A DNA stretch of 64,000 bases, taken from Nitrosococcus wardiae (GTDB lineage Bacteria > Pseudomonadota > Gammaproteobacteria > Nitrosococcales > Nitrosococcaceae). The notes beneath the pieces were generated by a model. It searched no databases. It was given only the letters and a program-made list of their open reading frames with translations, and was not told the DNA's origin. The position numbers and the translations under genes were made by a program. The DNA lies in contig NZ_CP038033.1 in the NCBI RefSeq assembly GCF_004421105.1, positions 1,197,659 to 1,261,658 of the forward strand, read 5' to 3'. This document shows, piece by piece, positions 18,817 to 26,915 of this stretch (positions within the stretch are counted from its first letter, which is position 1; the number at the start of each line of letters is the position of its first letter).

Positions 18817-18840
18817 GAATATATGGAAATAGCTATATTC
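18817..18840. promoter_or_regulatory. Probable ArsR operator
   Basis: Inverted repeat GAATATA (18817-18823) and TATATTC (18834-18840), an AT-rich dyad of the size used by ArsR/SmtB repressors. It overlaps the first possible starts of arsR, which favours the ATG at 18847 as the true start and indicates autoregulation. Confidence 0.55.
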
Positions 18841-18846
18841 CGTTTA

Positions 18847-19200
18847 ATGAATATAGAGCCGGTGAGTTTATTTGCCGCTTTGGGTCACGGCACACGCCTG
18901 CGGTGCTTGCTTTTATTGCTTAGCCACGAAGAGCTCTGCGTCTGCGAAATGACCTACGCCCTGGGGGTAGTGCAACCCCATATTTCACGCCATTTAGCCC
19001 AACTGCGCGAGCTTGGTTTGGTGGTCGATCGGCGGGCGGGGCTTTGGATCTACTATCGGGTGAACCCAGCTTTGCCCGATTGGGTTTTCAGGGTACTTTG
19101 GGAGACAGTCCAGGGGGCGAGCCACCAGGAACCCTTTACTAGCGATAGAACGGCACTAGCGGCCATGCCCAACCGACCAGGTGCGACCCATTGCGCTTAA
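18847..19200 (+). CDS. arsR: ArsR-family arsenic-responsive repressor
   Basis: Winged-helix repressor of about 117 residues. The recognition helix region gives VVQPHISRHLAQLRELGLV. The arsenite-sensing motif ELCVCEM, with two cysteines, matches classical ArsR (ELCVCDL), so it should release DNA on binding As(III) or Sb(III). An earlier TTG/ATG at 18811-18814 is possible but lies across the operator-like dyad, so the ATG at 18847 is preferred. Downstream comes a repeat element, then arsC; no arsenite efflux gene is present. Confidence 0.87.
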   Translation: MNIEPVSLFAALGHGTRLRCLLLLLSHEELCVCEMTYALGVVQPHISRHLAQLRELGLVVDRRAGLWIYYRVNPALPDWVFRVLWETVQGASHQEPFTSDRTALAAMPNRPGATHCA

Positions 19201-19219
19201 GAAATTATTGGAGAACTTT

Positions 19220-19445
19220 TTAAGTATCTTAGTAAAAGTTTTGAAGTATTCCTGGGGCGAGCCGGTGGTGTGGAGCCAGGGGACAGGGAAGTCCCCGCAC
19301 CGATTCGCCGGGAGCGAATCGGGACATCCGGAGGATGCCCTCAGGGGGCGCGCATCAAACCCTTTTTTCAGGGAGGAAAAACGGGTTTGCGGAATACCAT
19401 CGGCTCGCTCCTAAAACACTTCATATTTTATTCATAGGTACTTAA
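19220..19445. repeat. MITE-like element, copy 1
   Basis: A 226-bp non-coding element bounded by imperfect terminal inverted repeats of about 43 bp that begin TTAAGTA and end TACTTAA, both running inward to GGGGCGAGC / GCTCGCTCC. A second copy lies at 23658-23824 with over 80 percent visible identity. This copy holds an extra block of about 58 bp with the small dyad GATTCGCCGGGAGCGAATC. An inner hairpin pairs AAACCC and GGGTTT around two poly-T/poly-A arms. It separates arsR from arsC. Confidence 0.75.
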
Positions 19446-19507
19446 GTAGGGGCTTAAGGCGTGTTAGCGCCGTACCCAGCAAAATTTAGGCTGAAAAGGA
19501 AAAGTGA

Positions 19508-20014
19508 ATGGCCGATCAAGTTTTTAATGTACTCTTCCTGTGCACAGGTAACTCAGCGCGCAGTATTATCGGAGAATGCCTCATCAACCAGTGGGGCCAG
19601 GGAAAATTTAGAGGATACAGTGCCGGCAGCCATCCTAAGGGGGAGGTCCATCCGCTGGCTCTTGCAGTGCTGCGCCGTCAAAATTATTCCACGGAGTCGT
19701 TGCGCAGCAAGAGCTGGGATGAGTTTGCACAATCTGGCGCCCCGGCGATGGATTTTGTCTTTACTGTTTGCGACAACGCCGCTGATGAACAATGCCCCAC
19801 TTGGCCGGGGCAGCCTATTACCGCCCATTGGGGGATTCCCGATCCAGCGGCAGCGGAGGGCGATGAGGTGGAGCGGATGATGGCCTTCCGGCAGACTTTC
19901 AGGGAGCTGGAGAACCGGATCAAAATTTTTATCAATTTGCCCTTTGGTTCCTTGGATACATTGAAATTACAAAAGAAATTAGAGGAAATCGGGCAAACTG
20001 AACTGGGAGAGTAG
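19508..20014 (+). CDS. arsC: Arsenate reductase, low-molecular-weight phosphatase type
   Basis: Reduces arsenate to arsenite. The P-loop CTGNSARS (residues 13-20) carries the catalytic cysteine and arginine, and TVCDNAADEQCPTWPG provides the redox cysteines used in the thioredoxin-coupled ArsC type. DPAAAEGDEVERMMAFR is the usual C-terminal region. It is 168 residues with a short extra tail. It presumably once formed an operon with arsR; the MITE-like repeat now lies between them. Confidence 0.92.
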   Translation: MADQVFNVLFLCTGNSARSIIGECLINQWGQGKFRGYSAGSHPKGEVHPLALAVLRRQNYSTESLRSKSWDEFAQSGAPAMDFVFTVCDNAADEQCPTWPGQPITAHWGIPDPAAAEGDEVERMMAFRQTFRELENRIKIFINLPFGSLDTLKLQKKLEEIGQTELGE

Positions 20015-20068
20015 CCTCTAGAATTTTGACCGGACATTAGGGAGCTAATTTCTGGATATCGTCGTCAC

Positions 20069-20686
20069 CTAAACTAGATAAAACAATATAGCAAAGTAGT
20101 GAGTAAGGCTACCCGCCAGTACGAATAGATGCCAGACGCCATGAGCATAGGGTAGCTTCTTCCCCAAGGCGAAAAAAATAATGCCAATTGTGTAGAATAA
20201 CCCGCCCGCCAGGAGCCAAATAAAACCCGTCCAGGGTAAAGCCTGCATTAGCGGATCTAAGGCGATGAGGGCAAGCCAACCCATGAGAAGATAGATGACG
20301 ACTGGGAGTATTCTACGCCCTTTATGGGGCAGAGAATCTAGCACGATCCCAAGAACAGCAAGGCCCCAGATGATACCCAACAGGGACCACCCCCAAGGGC
20401 CACGTAGCGTGACTAAAGTGAAGGGAGTGTAGGTCCCTGCGATCAATAGGTAAATAGTGTGATGATCGAGTTTGCGGAAGATGTGTCGATTCTTCCCCAG
20501 GGAACTGTGGTAAAGCGTGGAAGCGATGTACAGCGCACATAAGGTGACGCCATAGATACTGAAGCTTACAATCTTCCAGGGATCACTCTGGCGCGCTGCC
20601 AGCACCACCAACACCACAGAACCTATAGTCGCGGCTACTGCCCCCACCAGATGGCTGATGCTGTTAAACCTCTCGCCTTTTTGCAT
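20069..20686 (-). CDS. Hemolysin III family (YqfA/TrhA-like) membrane protein
   Basis: Seven-helix membrane protein of the PAQR/hemolysin III family, 205 residues. Conserved zinc-site residues are visible: STLYHS (about 57-62), DHHTIYLLIAGTYTP (about 74-88) and HGVWHLFVLAGSLTHY near the end. Members are linked to membrane fluidity or lipid homeostasis in bacteria. It starts 3 bp after the end of the flavoprotein gene, so the two are probably one operon. Confidence 0.9.
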   Translation of the reverse strand: MQKGERFNSISHLVGAVAATIGSVVLVVLAARQSDPWKIVSFSIYGVTLCALYIASTLYHSSLGKNRHIFRKLDHHTIYLLIAGTYTPFTLVTLRGPWGWSLLGIIWGLAVLGIVLDSLPHKGRRILPVVIYLLMGWLALIALDPLMQALPWTGFIWLLAGGLFYTIGIIFFALGKKLPYAHGVWHLFVLAGSLTHYFAILFYLV

Positions 20687-20689
20687 CCC

Positions 20690-21868
20690 TTAGACTGCTT
20701 GCCCGGCAGCATGCCCCGATGCCCAGGCCCATTGAAAATTAAACCCACCCAAATGGCCGGTGACATCCACTACTTCCCCAACGAAGTATAAACCCGGCAC
20801 TTTTTTGGAGACCATTGTCGCCGAAGAAAGTTCATCGGTATTGACGCCACCCAGGGTGACCTCGGCAGTGCGGTAGCCCTCAGTCCCTTTGGGGCGGAAG
20901 CGCCAATGCTGGAGCTGTCTAGCGATTGCCTGTAATTCCTGGGGAGGGTATTGGCGCAGCAGCAGGTTGTCAAATGCCAGTTCGCAGAGGCGTTGGGCCA
21001 ACCGCTTGGGCAGCTTTTCGGCGAGCACCGTCCTCAGTTCGGCATCGGGGCGATTGCGTTGCCGATCGGCTAGCCATGCCGGGATCTCTATCCCCGGTAA
21101 TAAATTGACCCGGAGTTCATCAGAGGGTTGCCAGTAGGAGGAAATCTGCAAGATGGCCGGGCCGCTAATCCCCCGATGGGTAAACAACATGCCACCGGGA
21201 AAACACCGGTTATGGCAACTGGCCTCGACGAATAACCCAATACCACTTAAATCCCCATACTGTGCCAGAGTCTTTTGGTTTAAGGTCAGCGGAACCAAGG
21301 CCGGGCGAGTGGCTCGGATACGATGCCCAAAACGTTTGGCGAGTTCATAACCAAAGCCAGTGGCACCCATCTTGGGAATGGATAGACCGCCGCTAGCCAC
21401 GACCAAGGCTGTTGTCTGGATGGGACCTAGGCTGGTTTCTAATGTAAAGCCTGTGGCAGTTTGTTGCACCATGGTGATTTTGCAACCTATGTCAATTTGC
21501 ACGCCGGCTTGTTGGCACTCCGCCACCAACATTTTCACGATCAGCTTTGAAGATTGATCACAGAATAGTTGCCCTAATTCCTTCTCGTGGTAGGCAATGC
21601 CGTGGCGCTCTACCAGGGCAATAAAATCCCAGGGGCTATAGCGGGCCAGTGCGGATTTGCAAAAATGGGGATTGGCGGAGAGGAAGCTATCCGGCGTGAC
21701 GTGGAGGTTGGTGAAATTACAGCGTCCGCCGCCGGACATGAGGATCTTCTTGCCTACACGATTGCTGTGTTCGAGGATTAAAACCCGTCGTTGACGCTTG
21801 CCCGCTTCAATGGCGCACATCAAACCAGCAGCGCCACCGCCGATGATCACCACATCCCATCCAGTCAT
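20690..21868 (-). CDS. HI0933/YhiN-family FAD-dependent oxidoreductase
   Basis: A 392-residue flavoprotein. The dinucleotide motif is IIGGGAAGLMCAIEAG (residues 8-23), then VGKKILMSGGGRCNFTN (about 38-54), diagnostic of the YhiN/HI0933 family. The C-terminal GLYFVGEVVDVTGHLGGFNFQWAWASG binds FAD. Its reaction is unknown. It is cotranscribed with the hemolysin III-type gene. Confidence 0.9.
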   Translation of the reverse strand: MTGWDVVIIGGGAAGLMCAIEAGKRQRRVLILEHSNRVGKKILMSGGGRCNFTNLHVTPDSFLSANPHFCKSALARYSPWDFIALVERHGIAYHEKELGQLFCDQSSKLIVKMLVAECQQAGVQIDIGCKITMVQQTATGFTLETSLGPIQTTALVVASGGLSIPKMGATGFGYELAKRFGHRIRATRPALVPLTLNQKTLAQYGDLSGIGLFVEASCHNRCFPGGMLFTHRGISGPAILQISSYWQPSDELRVNLLPGIEIPAWLADRQRNRPDAELRTVLAEKLPKRLAQRLCELAFDNLLLRQYPPQELQAIARQLQHWRFRPKGTEGYRTAEVTLGGVNTDELSSATMVSKKVPGLYFVGEVVDVTGHLGGFNFQWAWASGHAAGQAV

Positions 21869-21956
21869 AGACTATAGCGTTTTCCGAATAAATAGGACGT
21901 AAACATCGGCCTACCAGGACCTTAACTTCTCAGCCCAACTATCAAGGGAAGGTTAT

Positions 21957-21977
21957 AAACCCAGGGGGCTGGGCTTT
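21957..21977 (-). terminator. Possible weak terminator
   Basis: On the minus strand, CCCAG-CCCC-CTGGG is followed by TTTAT, downstream of the gene ending at 22051. The stem is only 5 bp, so the call is tentative. Confidence 0.3.
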
Positions 21978-22050
21978 GTAGGGCGGTACCCACGTTGATT
22001 GTTTCAGTCTGTTCCCATCACAGGGAATTATTAAAGATAAGGCCCGTTTG

Positions 22051-22548
22051 TTACCGGGCGTGACGGGGGCTTTCCAAATTTTGTCCGCTAAGTTTTAGGG
22101 CCAATGATTTAAAGTCATGGAGCTGATTAAAAGCCAAAACCACCAAACCCAATAATTTGATGACTTCTATCCCCATATACACGATATGGTACGGCGCGGA
22201 GGAAACCTCTTGGCCGTTGATGATGGCCAGTGTTCTTGCGTCCAACTTGGTAAAAAGAAGGAGGGTCTGAATGATCAGCAGGGCCACAACGCCAGCGGCA
22301 AAGAGGGTGGTTTTTCGGGAAGGTTGGCCAAAATAAGTAGCTGCAATGATTAACGCTGCAAAAATAATTTCCACAAAATTGAGGGCATGAAACACGAGGT
22401 ACCCAATTTCAAGAGCCACGGGTAGGGTCAATGAAGGCGCTTGAAATTTAATGGGGGCTTCCATGAAGCTAATGGCAAGCACAAACCCTATCCAAAGAAT
22501 GGTAACGATAAAAATCCAACTCCAAAGTGGTAATGATTTGGTCTTCAT
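22051..22548 (-). CDS. Four-helix membrane protein, unknown
   Basis: A 165-residue protein with helices at about 11-28, 48-70, 80-98 and 122-140. Conserved-looking residues at the end of helix 1 (SFMEAPIKFQAPSLTLPVA) and HALNFVEI in helix 2 recall DUF1772/DUF4149-type small membrane proteins, but I cannot place it firmly. It has its own promoter region upstream. Confidence 0.6.
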   Translation of the reverse strand: MKTKSLPLWSWIFIVTILWIGFVLAISFMEAPIKFQAPSLTLPVALEIGYLVFHALNFVEIIFAALIIAATYFGQPSRKTTLFAAGVVALLIIQTLLLFTKLDARTLAIINGQEVSSAPYHIVYMGIEVIKLLGLVVLAFNQLHDFKSLALKLSGQNLESPRHAR

Positions 22549-23123
22549 TGATGCGGATTACCTTACTTATTCAATGCTTTTATAGTTTATAAGTCTTTCG
22601 GCAAGATTTTGAAAAGTATGCGGTTGGTTTCGCGCAGCTCAATTGCCCCTAAGAGCCGACAATTCGCGTGCGCTGGGCACGTCAAGAGGCATGTGCCGGC
22701 GGGGATGAGAGGCTAGGAAAAATAACTCCTCAAAACTTTCCCTGGGGTACTTATCTGTTCTCTTGTCATCATACTAGCTTTGCAGGCTTTCACAACTCAC
22801 CTTATTAAAGAATCCGCAGGACTACTTATTACGGAAAAGCGCTGCCGCGAACAAACGTTAATGCCGCCCTCGCGCTCGATACTCCGCAAGCTGCGTGCGT
22901 CCATGCACTCCTCCAAAGCCTATTCTCGACCTCGTGGAAAATGCCAGCTCGCTATGGTGTATAGCACCAACAAAGGCAGGGCGTGAATTTGTGTCTGGAA
23001 AACCCCTTGCCGCATCAAACTCCATGCTGGCAGCGAAGGGGGGATGAGGCCCCGATAGAGGCTCCCCCCATTAAGCGCTTAAATTTTGGTGGGTAAGGGT
23101 TTTTCTAATAATCTTTTAGCGGC
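22549..23123. other. Intergenic region, 575 bp, with hairpin and palindrome
   Basis: No supported gene; an open frame at 22780-22986 lacks a ribosome binding site and recognisable features. Near the right end a strong hairpin pairs GGGGGG (23038-23043) with CCCCCC (23064-23069), followed by the perfect palindrome TTAAGCGCTTAA (23071-23082). The hairpin sits downstream of the VOC gene on the minus strand and may end its transcript, though it has no T-tract. Confidence 0.5.
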
Positions 23124-23609
23124 TCACCCCTGGGATTTTTCAACTTGCCATTGGTCGAGAATAGCACGCGCTCCGTTGGTCGCCGGATCCATCATCCGAT
23201 CATGCGCGGGCGTCTTTGCTGTTAGCTCGATCACATAGCCATTGGGATCCCGAAAGTAGATGGAATGAACAAATCCATGGTCCACAACACCACGGGTCTC
23301 GATGCCCTCCGCCTTTCCCTTGGCGAACATCTCGTGCAAAGCGGCAGTATCGACCTCAAGTGCAATGTGAAGGTCGAAGTCATGCTGGGGCTTGAACTCG
23401 AAGGGCCTGTCCGGTGCCTCGAAGAAGGCGAGATAGGAACCATCATCAAGTTCGTAAAAAGTATGCAAGACATGGGTCTTGCGTCCGCTCTTAGTCTCCT
23501 TGATCTCAAGCGCACCGGCAAGGGGCAGGCCTAAGAAGTCTTCATAGAAGCTCCGCGTCTCTTCCGAGTCGCGACAGCGATAAGCGCTATGATGAAGTTT
23601 TTGGATCAT
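23124..23609 (-). CDS. VOC-superfamily (glyoxalase/dioxygenase fold) protein
   Basis: Two beta-alpha-beta-beta-beta modules. The metal-ligand positions are visible: HHSAYRCRD near the start, HIALEVD near residue 82, and YFRDPNGYVIELTA at about 118-131, where the glutamate ends the site. This could be a glyoxalase-like lyase or an extradiol-dioxygenase-like enzyme; the substrate is unknown. The start at 23609 has GAGGAGAAC just upstream. It stands alone. Confidence 0.85.
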   Translation of the reverse strand: MIQKLHHSAYRCRDSEETRSFYEDFLGLPLAGALEIKETKSGRKTHVLHTFYELDDGSYLAFFEAPDRPFEFKPQHDFDLHIALEVDTAALHEMFAKGKAEGIETRGVVDHGFVHSIYFRDPNGYVIELTAKTPAHDRMMDPATNGARAILDQWQVEKSQG

Positions 23610-23657
23610 GGTCGGTTCTCCTCTCGCTCGCCAAGAGCGACTGTATCCGGGATAGTC

Positions 23658-23824
23658 TAAGTATCTTAGTAAAAGTTTTGAGGTATTCCTGGGGCGAGCC
23701 GGTGGTGTGGAACTAGGAGACAGGGAAATCCCCGCAAACCCTTTTTTCAGGGAGGAAAAACGGCTTTGCGGAACACCACCAGCTCGCTCCTAAAACAGCT
23801 CATATTTTATTCATAGGTACTTAA
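23658..23824. repeat. MITE-like element, copy 2
   Basis: A 167-bp copy of the element at 19220-19445. It has the same terminal inverted repeats (TTAAGTA-type ends) and the same inner poly-T/poly-A hairpin, but lacks the extra block of about 58 bp. No coding capacity. Confidence 0.75.
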
Positions 23825-24141
23825 CTGCTTGACTGTTAGGCTAGTCTCTTTACAGGCTGTCCGCTACCGGCAAAATTCGACGGTAGGATAGGGCTCCCCT
23901 TCCAGCCTCTTCATGCCCATAGGGCACGCTACTTGTCTAGGGGTGGGCATGATAAGGGCGATCTAACTCTACTTTCACCCTTAATTCCAAAGGGGGTAAC
24001 ACGGGTTCTAAAATTATTTTCCTTTCCTGAAACCTTATACAAGGTAACCGGTTTCATATCCATATTTTGGCGATTTTTGTAAAGAAATTTTGTCTGATTA
24101 CCTGCTAAATCAAGGCTATTTTTGTCCAATACACTATTTTT

Positions 24142-24182
24142 TTGGGAAAAATTAATGGTAATTTGTATAATATTTGTATAAT
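24142..24182 (+). promoter_or_regulatory. Candidate sigma-70 promoter of the CFA-type gene
   Basis: TTGGGA (24142-24147) is 18 bp before TATAAT (24166-24171), and a second TATAAT follows at 24177-24182. The methyltransferase start lies 50 bp downstream. Confidence 0.45.
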
Positions 24183-24231
24183 TTTATCAGGGGAACGCCA
24201 CTTGGAGCATCTAAGGCCACGGAGGTCACCC

Positions 24232-25374
24232 ATGAGCAACCAACGCCAGACACCCTATCACTTATCCTCAAGCGATAACTTCTACGGATCCCAGGGCTCA
24301 CCTCCTCGGGAGGGAAAGAAACTGGCTTCCATAGCGACCACCCTTGCCATCAATTTAACTGAGCAGGCCCGAATCCCGGATGTCTTTATCCGCTATGGTA
24401 TTCGCGGCCTTCTGCGAAAACGCCTAGGGGAGATTCAGGCGGATGATTGTGAGGCGGTAGCCGATAGGAAGCGGGCCTTTATCGAGCAAATGAATAAAGG
24501 TCCCATTGCGGCTCTGCCGGAGAAAGCCAATGAGCAGCACTATGAACTACCTCCCGCCTTTTTTGAATATATCTTAGGCCAGCATCTCAAATATAGCTGC
24601 TGTTACTGGGCTGATGGTATTCAGACCTTGGGGGAGGCGGAAGCTGCTGCGCTTAATATTACCTGTGAACGGGCCCAACTGGAAGATGGCCTGCGGATTT
24701 TGGAATTGGGTTGTGGTTGGGGGGGGTTGAGTCTCTGGATGGCGGCCCTTTATCCTCGCAGCACCATTACCGCGGTCTCTAATTCCCACTCCCAAAGCCA
24801 CTATATCCGTCAGCGAGCCGAGCAATTTGGCCTTTCCAATTTGGAAGTCATCACCGCGGATATGAACGATTTTTCCACCCAGGAGCGCTTCGATCGCATC
24901 GTTTCGGTGGAGATGTTTGAGCACATGCGGAATTACCGCTGGTTATTGGCCCGGATTCACCATTGGTTGAAACCGTCGGGTAAGTTTTTCATGCATATTT
25001 TCTGTCATCGGGATGTGCCCTATGCCTTTGAAGACCAAGGGCCGAGCGATTGGATGGGCCGCTATTTCTTCTCCGGTGGCATGATGCCCAGTGACGATCT
25101 GCCCTTGCACTTTCAAGAGCACCTTCGCTGTATCAAGCACTGGCGTTGGGATGGCCGGCACTACGAACGGACCGCCAACGCCTGGTTGGCCAACATGGAG
25201 ACCCATAAGGATTTATTGCTGCCAATTCTGGCAGAAGTGTACGGCCAAGAGGTTAGCCACCAGTGGTGGATGCGGGGGCGGATATTTTTCATGGCCTGCG
25301 CTGAGTTGTTTGGCTATGAGCAGGGACAGCAGTGGTGGGTGAGTCATTACCTTTTTGAGCGCCCGGCGAAGTAA
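24232..25374 (+). CDS. Cyclopropane-fatty-acid synthase-like SAM methyltransferase
   Basis: COG2230-type methyltransferase acting on lipid double bonds. The SAM motif ILELGCGWGGLSLWMA lies at about residues 156-171, preceded by HYELPPAFFEYILG and YSCCYW, and followed by SVEMFEHMRNYRWLL, all family hallmarks. The 30 residues encoded from an upstream ATG at 24142 overlap the promoter, so the ATG at 24232, which has GGAGG ahead of it, is chosen (380 aa). In other proteobacteria this type sits in a cluster with a flavin oxidoreductase, DUF1365, DUF2878 and DUF3833; only a broken DUF2878 gene remains here. Confidence 0.88.
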   Translation: MSNQRQTPYHLSSSDNFYGSQGSPPREGKKLASIATTLAINLTEQARIPDVFIRYGIRGLLRKRLGEIQADDCEAVADRKRAFIEQMNKGPIAALPEKANEQHYELPPAFFEYILGQHLKYSCCYWADGIQTLGEAEAAALNITCERAQLEDGLRILELGCGWGGLSLWMAALYPRSTITAVSNSHSQSHYIRQRAEQFGLSNLEVITADMNDFSTQERFDRIVSVEMFEHMRNYRWLLARIHHWLKPSGKFFMHIFCHRDVPYAFEDQGPSDWMGRYFFSGGMMPSDDLPLHFQEHLRCIKHWRWDGRHYERTANAWLANMETHKDLLLPILAEVYGQEVSHQWWMRGRIFFMACAELFGYEQGQQWWVSHYLFERPAK

Positions 25375-25396
25375 GTGACCGAGAAACCGATTTCCC

Positions 25397-25752
25397 ATGG
25401 CGGTGCTCATTAATTTGTTTGCCTTCCAAGTAGGGTGGCTTGCTTGCGTGCTAGGGGGTGCCTACCAACTGCCCTGGTTGGGCACTACCCTAGCCGCTAT
25501 TTTTTTATTGGACTCCATGTGGCCATGATCCGAGCGCCACATCGGGAGTTACGCTTGATTCTGCTAGGGGGTGCCATCGGCGCATTTTGGGACAGCTTCT
25601 TGGTCGCCATGGGTTGGCTCCATTATCCCTCCGGCACTTTTATGGCGGGCATGGCTCCCCATTGGATCATCGCTCTGTGGATGCTGTTCGCCTGCACTCC
25701 TTCAAAGCAAAACACCTATCCCACATCCATGGTAGGGCTTTCCTTCTCCTGA
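25397..25752 (+). pseudogene. DUF2878 membrane protein, frameshifted and 3'-truncated
   Basis: ATG at 25397 opens MAVLINLFAFQVGWLACVLGG then PWLGTTLAA, the normal DUF2878 start. The frame stops at once after a run of seven T (25500-25506). In the next frame the family sequence continues (HRELRLILLGGAIG, WDSFLVAMGWLHYPSG, APHWIIALWMLFA). After FACT the family homology ends and the frame runs into the 3' end of the antitoxin gene on the other strand. Both a homopolymer frameshift and loss of the C-terminus are present. Confidence 0.72.
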
Positions 25753-26042
25753 GCGGGTCGCACGGTTACTTCCAATTCAACCCGCTGATGAAGCCGATTG
25801 AGGATGGTGATCAATCGGTCGATGGTAAAGCGGTCAAGCTTCACACGGCGGATACGCACGAATTCACTGTGATTAACCCCGGTAACCTCTTCGGCTTGTC
25901 GGGTCGAGAGCCCGGAATCCTCCAGTACCCCGATGATCTTGGCGGCTAGAATGGCCTTGGCTTGTTCCACATCGGCGTTGGGATGCCCAAAGTCGTGGAA
26001 CACATGGCCACTACCGCGCACAATTTCAATGTCCTCGCTCAT
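25716..26042 (-). CDS. XRE/HigA-type antitoxin
   Basis: A 108-residue helix-turn-helix protein. The HTH is at about LSTRQAEEVTGVNHSEFVRIRR, followed by DRFTIDRLITILNRL, typical of COG5606 antitoxins paired with HigB/Gp49-like toxins. The start at 26042 is chosen over the longer frame because it overlaps the toxin stop by 4 bp (toxin ends at 26039). It should repress its own operon and neutralise the toxin; the toxin itself seems damaged. Confidence 0.8.
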   Translation of the reverse strand: MSEDIEIVRGSGHVFHDFGHPNADVEQAKAILAAKIIGVLEDSGLSTRQAEEVTGVNHSEFVRIRRVKLDRFTIDRLITILNRLHQRVELEVTVRPAQEKESPTMDVG

Positions 26043-26345
26043 TTCAATATCTCCTGGAGTCGTTTGATGCGCTCCCGGATCACCGCGATGTCCTGTTGCG
26101 GGGTCTTGATGCCGGTTCGAGATTTTTTCTGGAAAGCATGAATGACCCAAACTTTTTCACCGATATTGACGGTATAGACAGTTTGATAGGTATCGGTACG
26201 GAACCGCAAGGCGATCTCATAAACCCCAGCGCCCAGCCCTTTCATGGGCCTGGCGATATCGGCCTTGCGGCCTTCGGCAGCCACGGTCAGCGCCCGTTGG
26301 ATTTCAAGTTGTGCCTCTGCGGGAAACCGCTCAAAGCTTTCGGGT
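26039..26345 (-). pseudogene. HigB/Gp49-like toxin, 5' end lost
   Basis: The body matches RelE-superfamily (DUF891) toxins: RFPAEAQLEIQRAL, then GLGAGVYEIALRF, TYQTVYTV and VWVIHAFQKKSRTGIKTP. Toxin homology can be read upstream to about 26345 but no ATG, GTG or TTG start exists there, and the first part abuts an IS21 istB fragment in another frame. The first in-frame GTG is at 26284, which would remove about 20 family residues. It is probably inactive, or reduced to an 81-residue form. Confidence 0.6.
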
Positions 26346-26620
26346 TTGCACCAGGGCAGCGGCGCTGAAAGCCTTGACTCGAAGGCCTTGTTCGATGAGG
26401 TGGAGCCCTAAGGCGGCTGACAGAATCAACTGCCGGAAGATGACCTCCCGTTCAGGCCCATACACTGCTTTCCATTGCTTGACCCGACCGTTGCAGCGTG
26501 CGCAAAACCTGCCCGGGGTAGTAGCCTAGATACGCCTCGTCCCAATGTTCCCACAAACTCAACCCGGTTAACTCTGGATTTTGCTCCAGCAACGGGATCC
26601 ATTCCGGCTCCCAAACCGTC
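26340..26620 (-). pseudogene. Fused istA'-'istB remnant of an IS21 element
   Basis: Reading the minus strand, one frame gives VWEPEWIPLLEQNPEL, YYPGQVLRTLQR and stops shortly after, matching the middle of IS21 transposase IstA. In the next frame PEREVIFRQ continues IstA, then changes to SAALGLHLIEQGLRVKAFSAAALVQ, which resembles the segment after the P-loop in the helper ATPase IstB. A deletion has thus joined istA to istB, and a frameshift lies in between. Confidence 0.6.
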
Positions 26621-26820
26621 TCCACTGATGTGCATGTTTGGACCCAAAGGCAACCCGAGTGTGAACAACTTGTTCGATGTTATTTGCTACCTGCAACAGC
26701 ATGAGGGTGCCCACTTTGAGATTTGCGCCAATCGTTAACTTTGCCACACAGAGAGGGGCAGCAGGGAGAGGCGTCTTCCTAGCTGGGTTGGGAGCTAGGA
26801 AGTACAGCATGGTTTATACA
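26515..26820. repeat. 306-bp duplicated IS21-derived segment, copy 1
   Basis: Nearly identical to 28521-28827, in the same orientation, with a single-base indel and scattered changes. It spans the istA fragment and ends with a perfect 10-bp hairpin, CTTCCTAGCT (26775-26784) and AGCTAGGAAG (26793-26802), around GGGTTGGG. The two copies bracket two small membrane-protein genes and the IS5 remnant. Confidence 0.85.
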
Positions 26821-26915
26821 GGTAACACGATCTGACCCCTTTTCCTCCTTCCACCGCAAGGCGTAAAAAGTGGAGTAATTTTATTAAATCTGCTGGAAGC
26901 TTTAGTCTTCCCAAA

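Larger units (their letters stand above)
23610..24231. other. Intergenic region holding MITE copy 2 and a promoter
   Basis: Carries the second MITE-like element (23658-23824) and an AT-rich promoter region ahead of the methyltransferase gene. Nothing else coding is supported. Confidence 0.6.

Noticed and set aside
22780-22986. 68-residue open frame in the gap upstream of the VOC gene
   Set aside because: No ribosome binding site, no recognisable features and biased composition; nothing supports translation.
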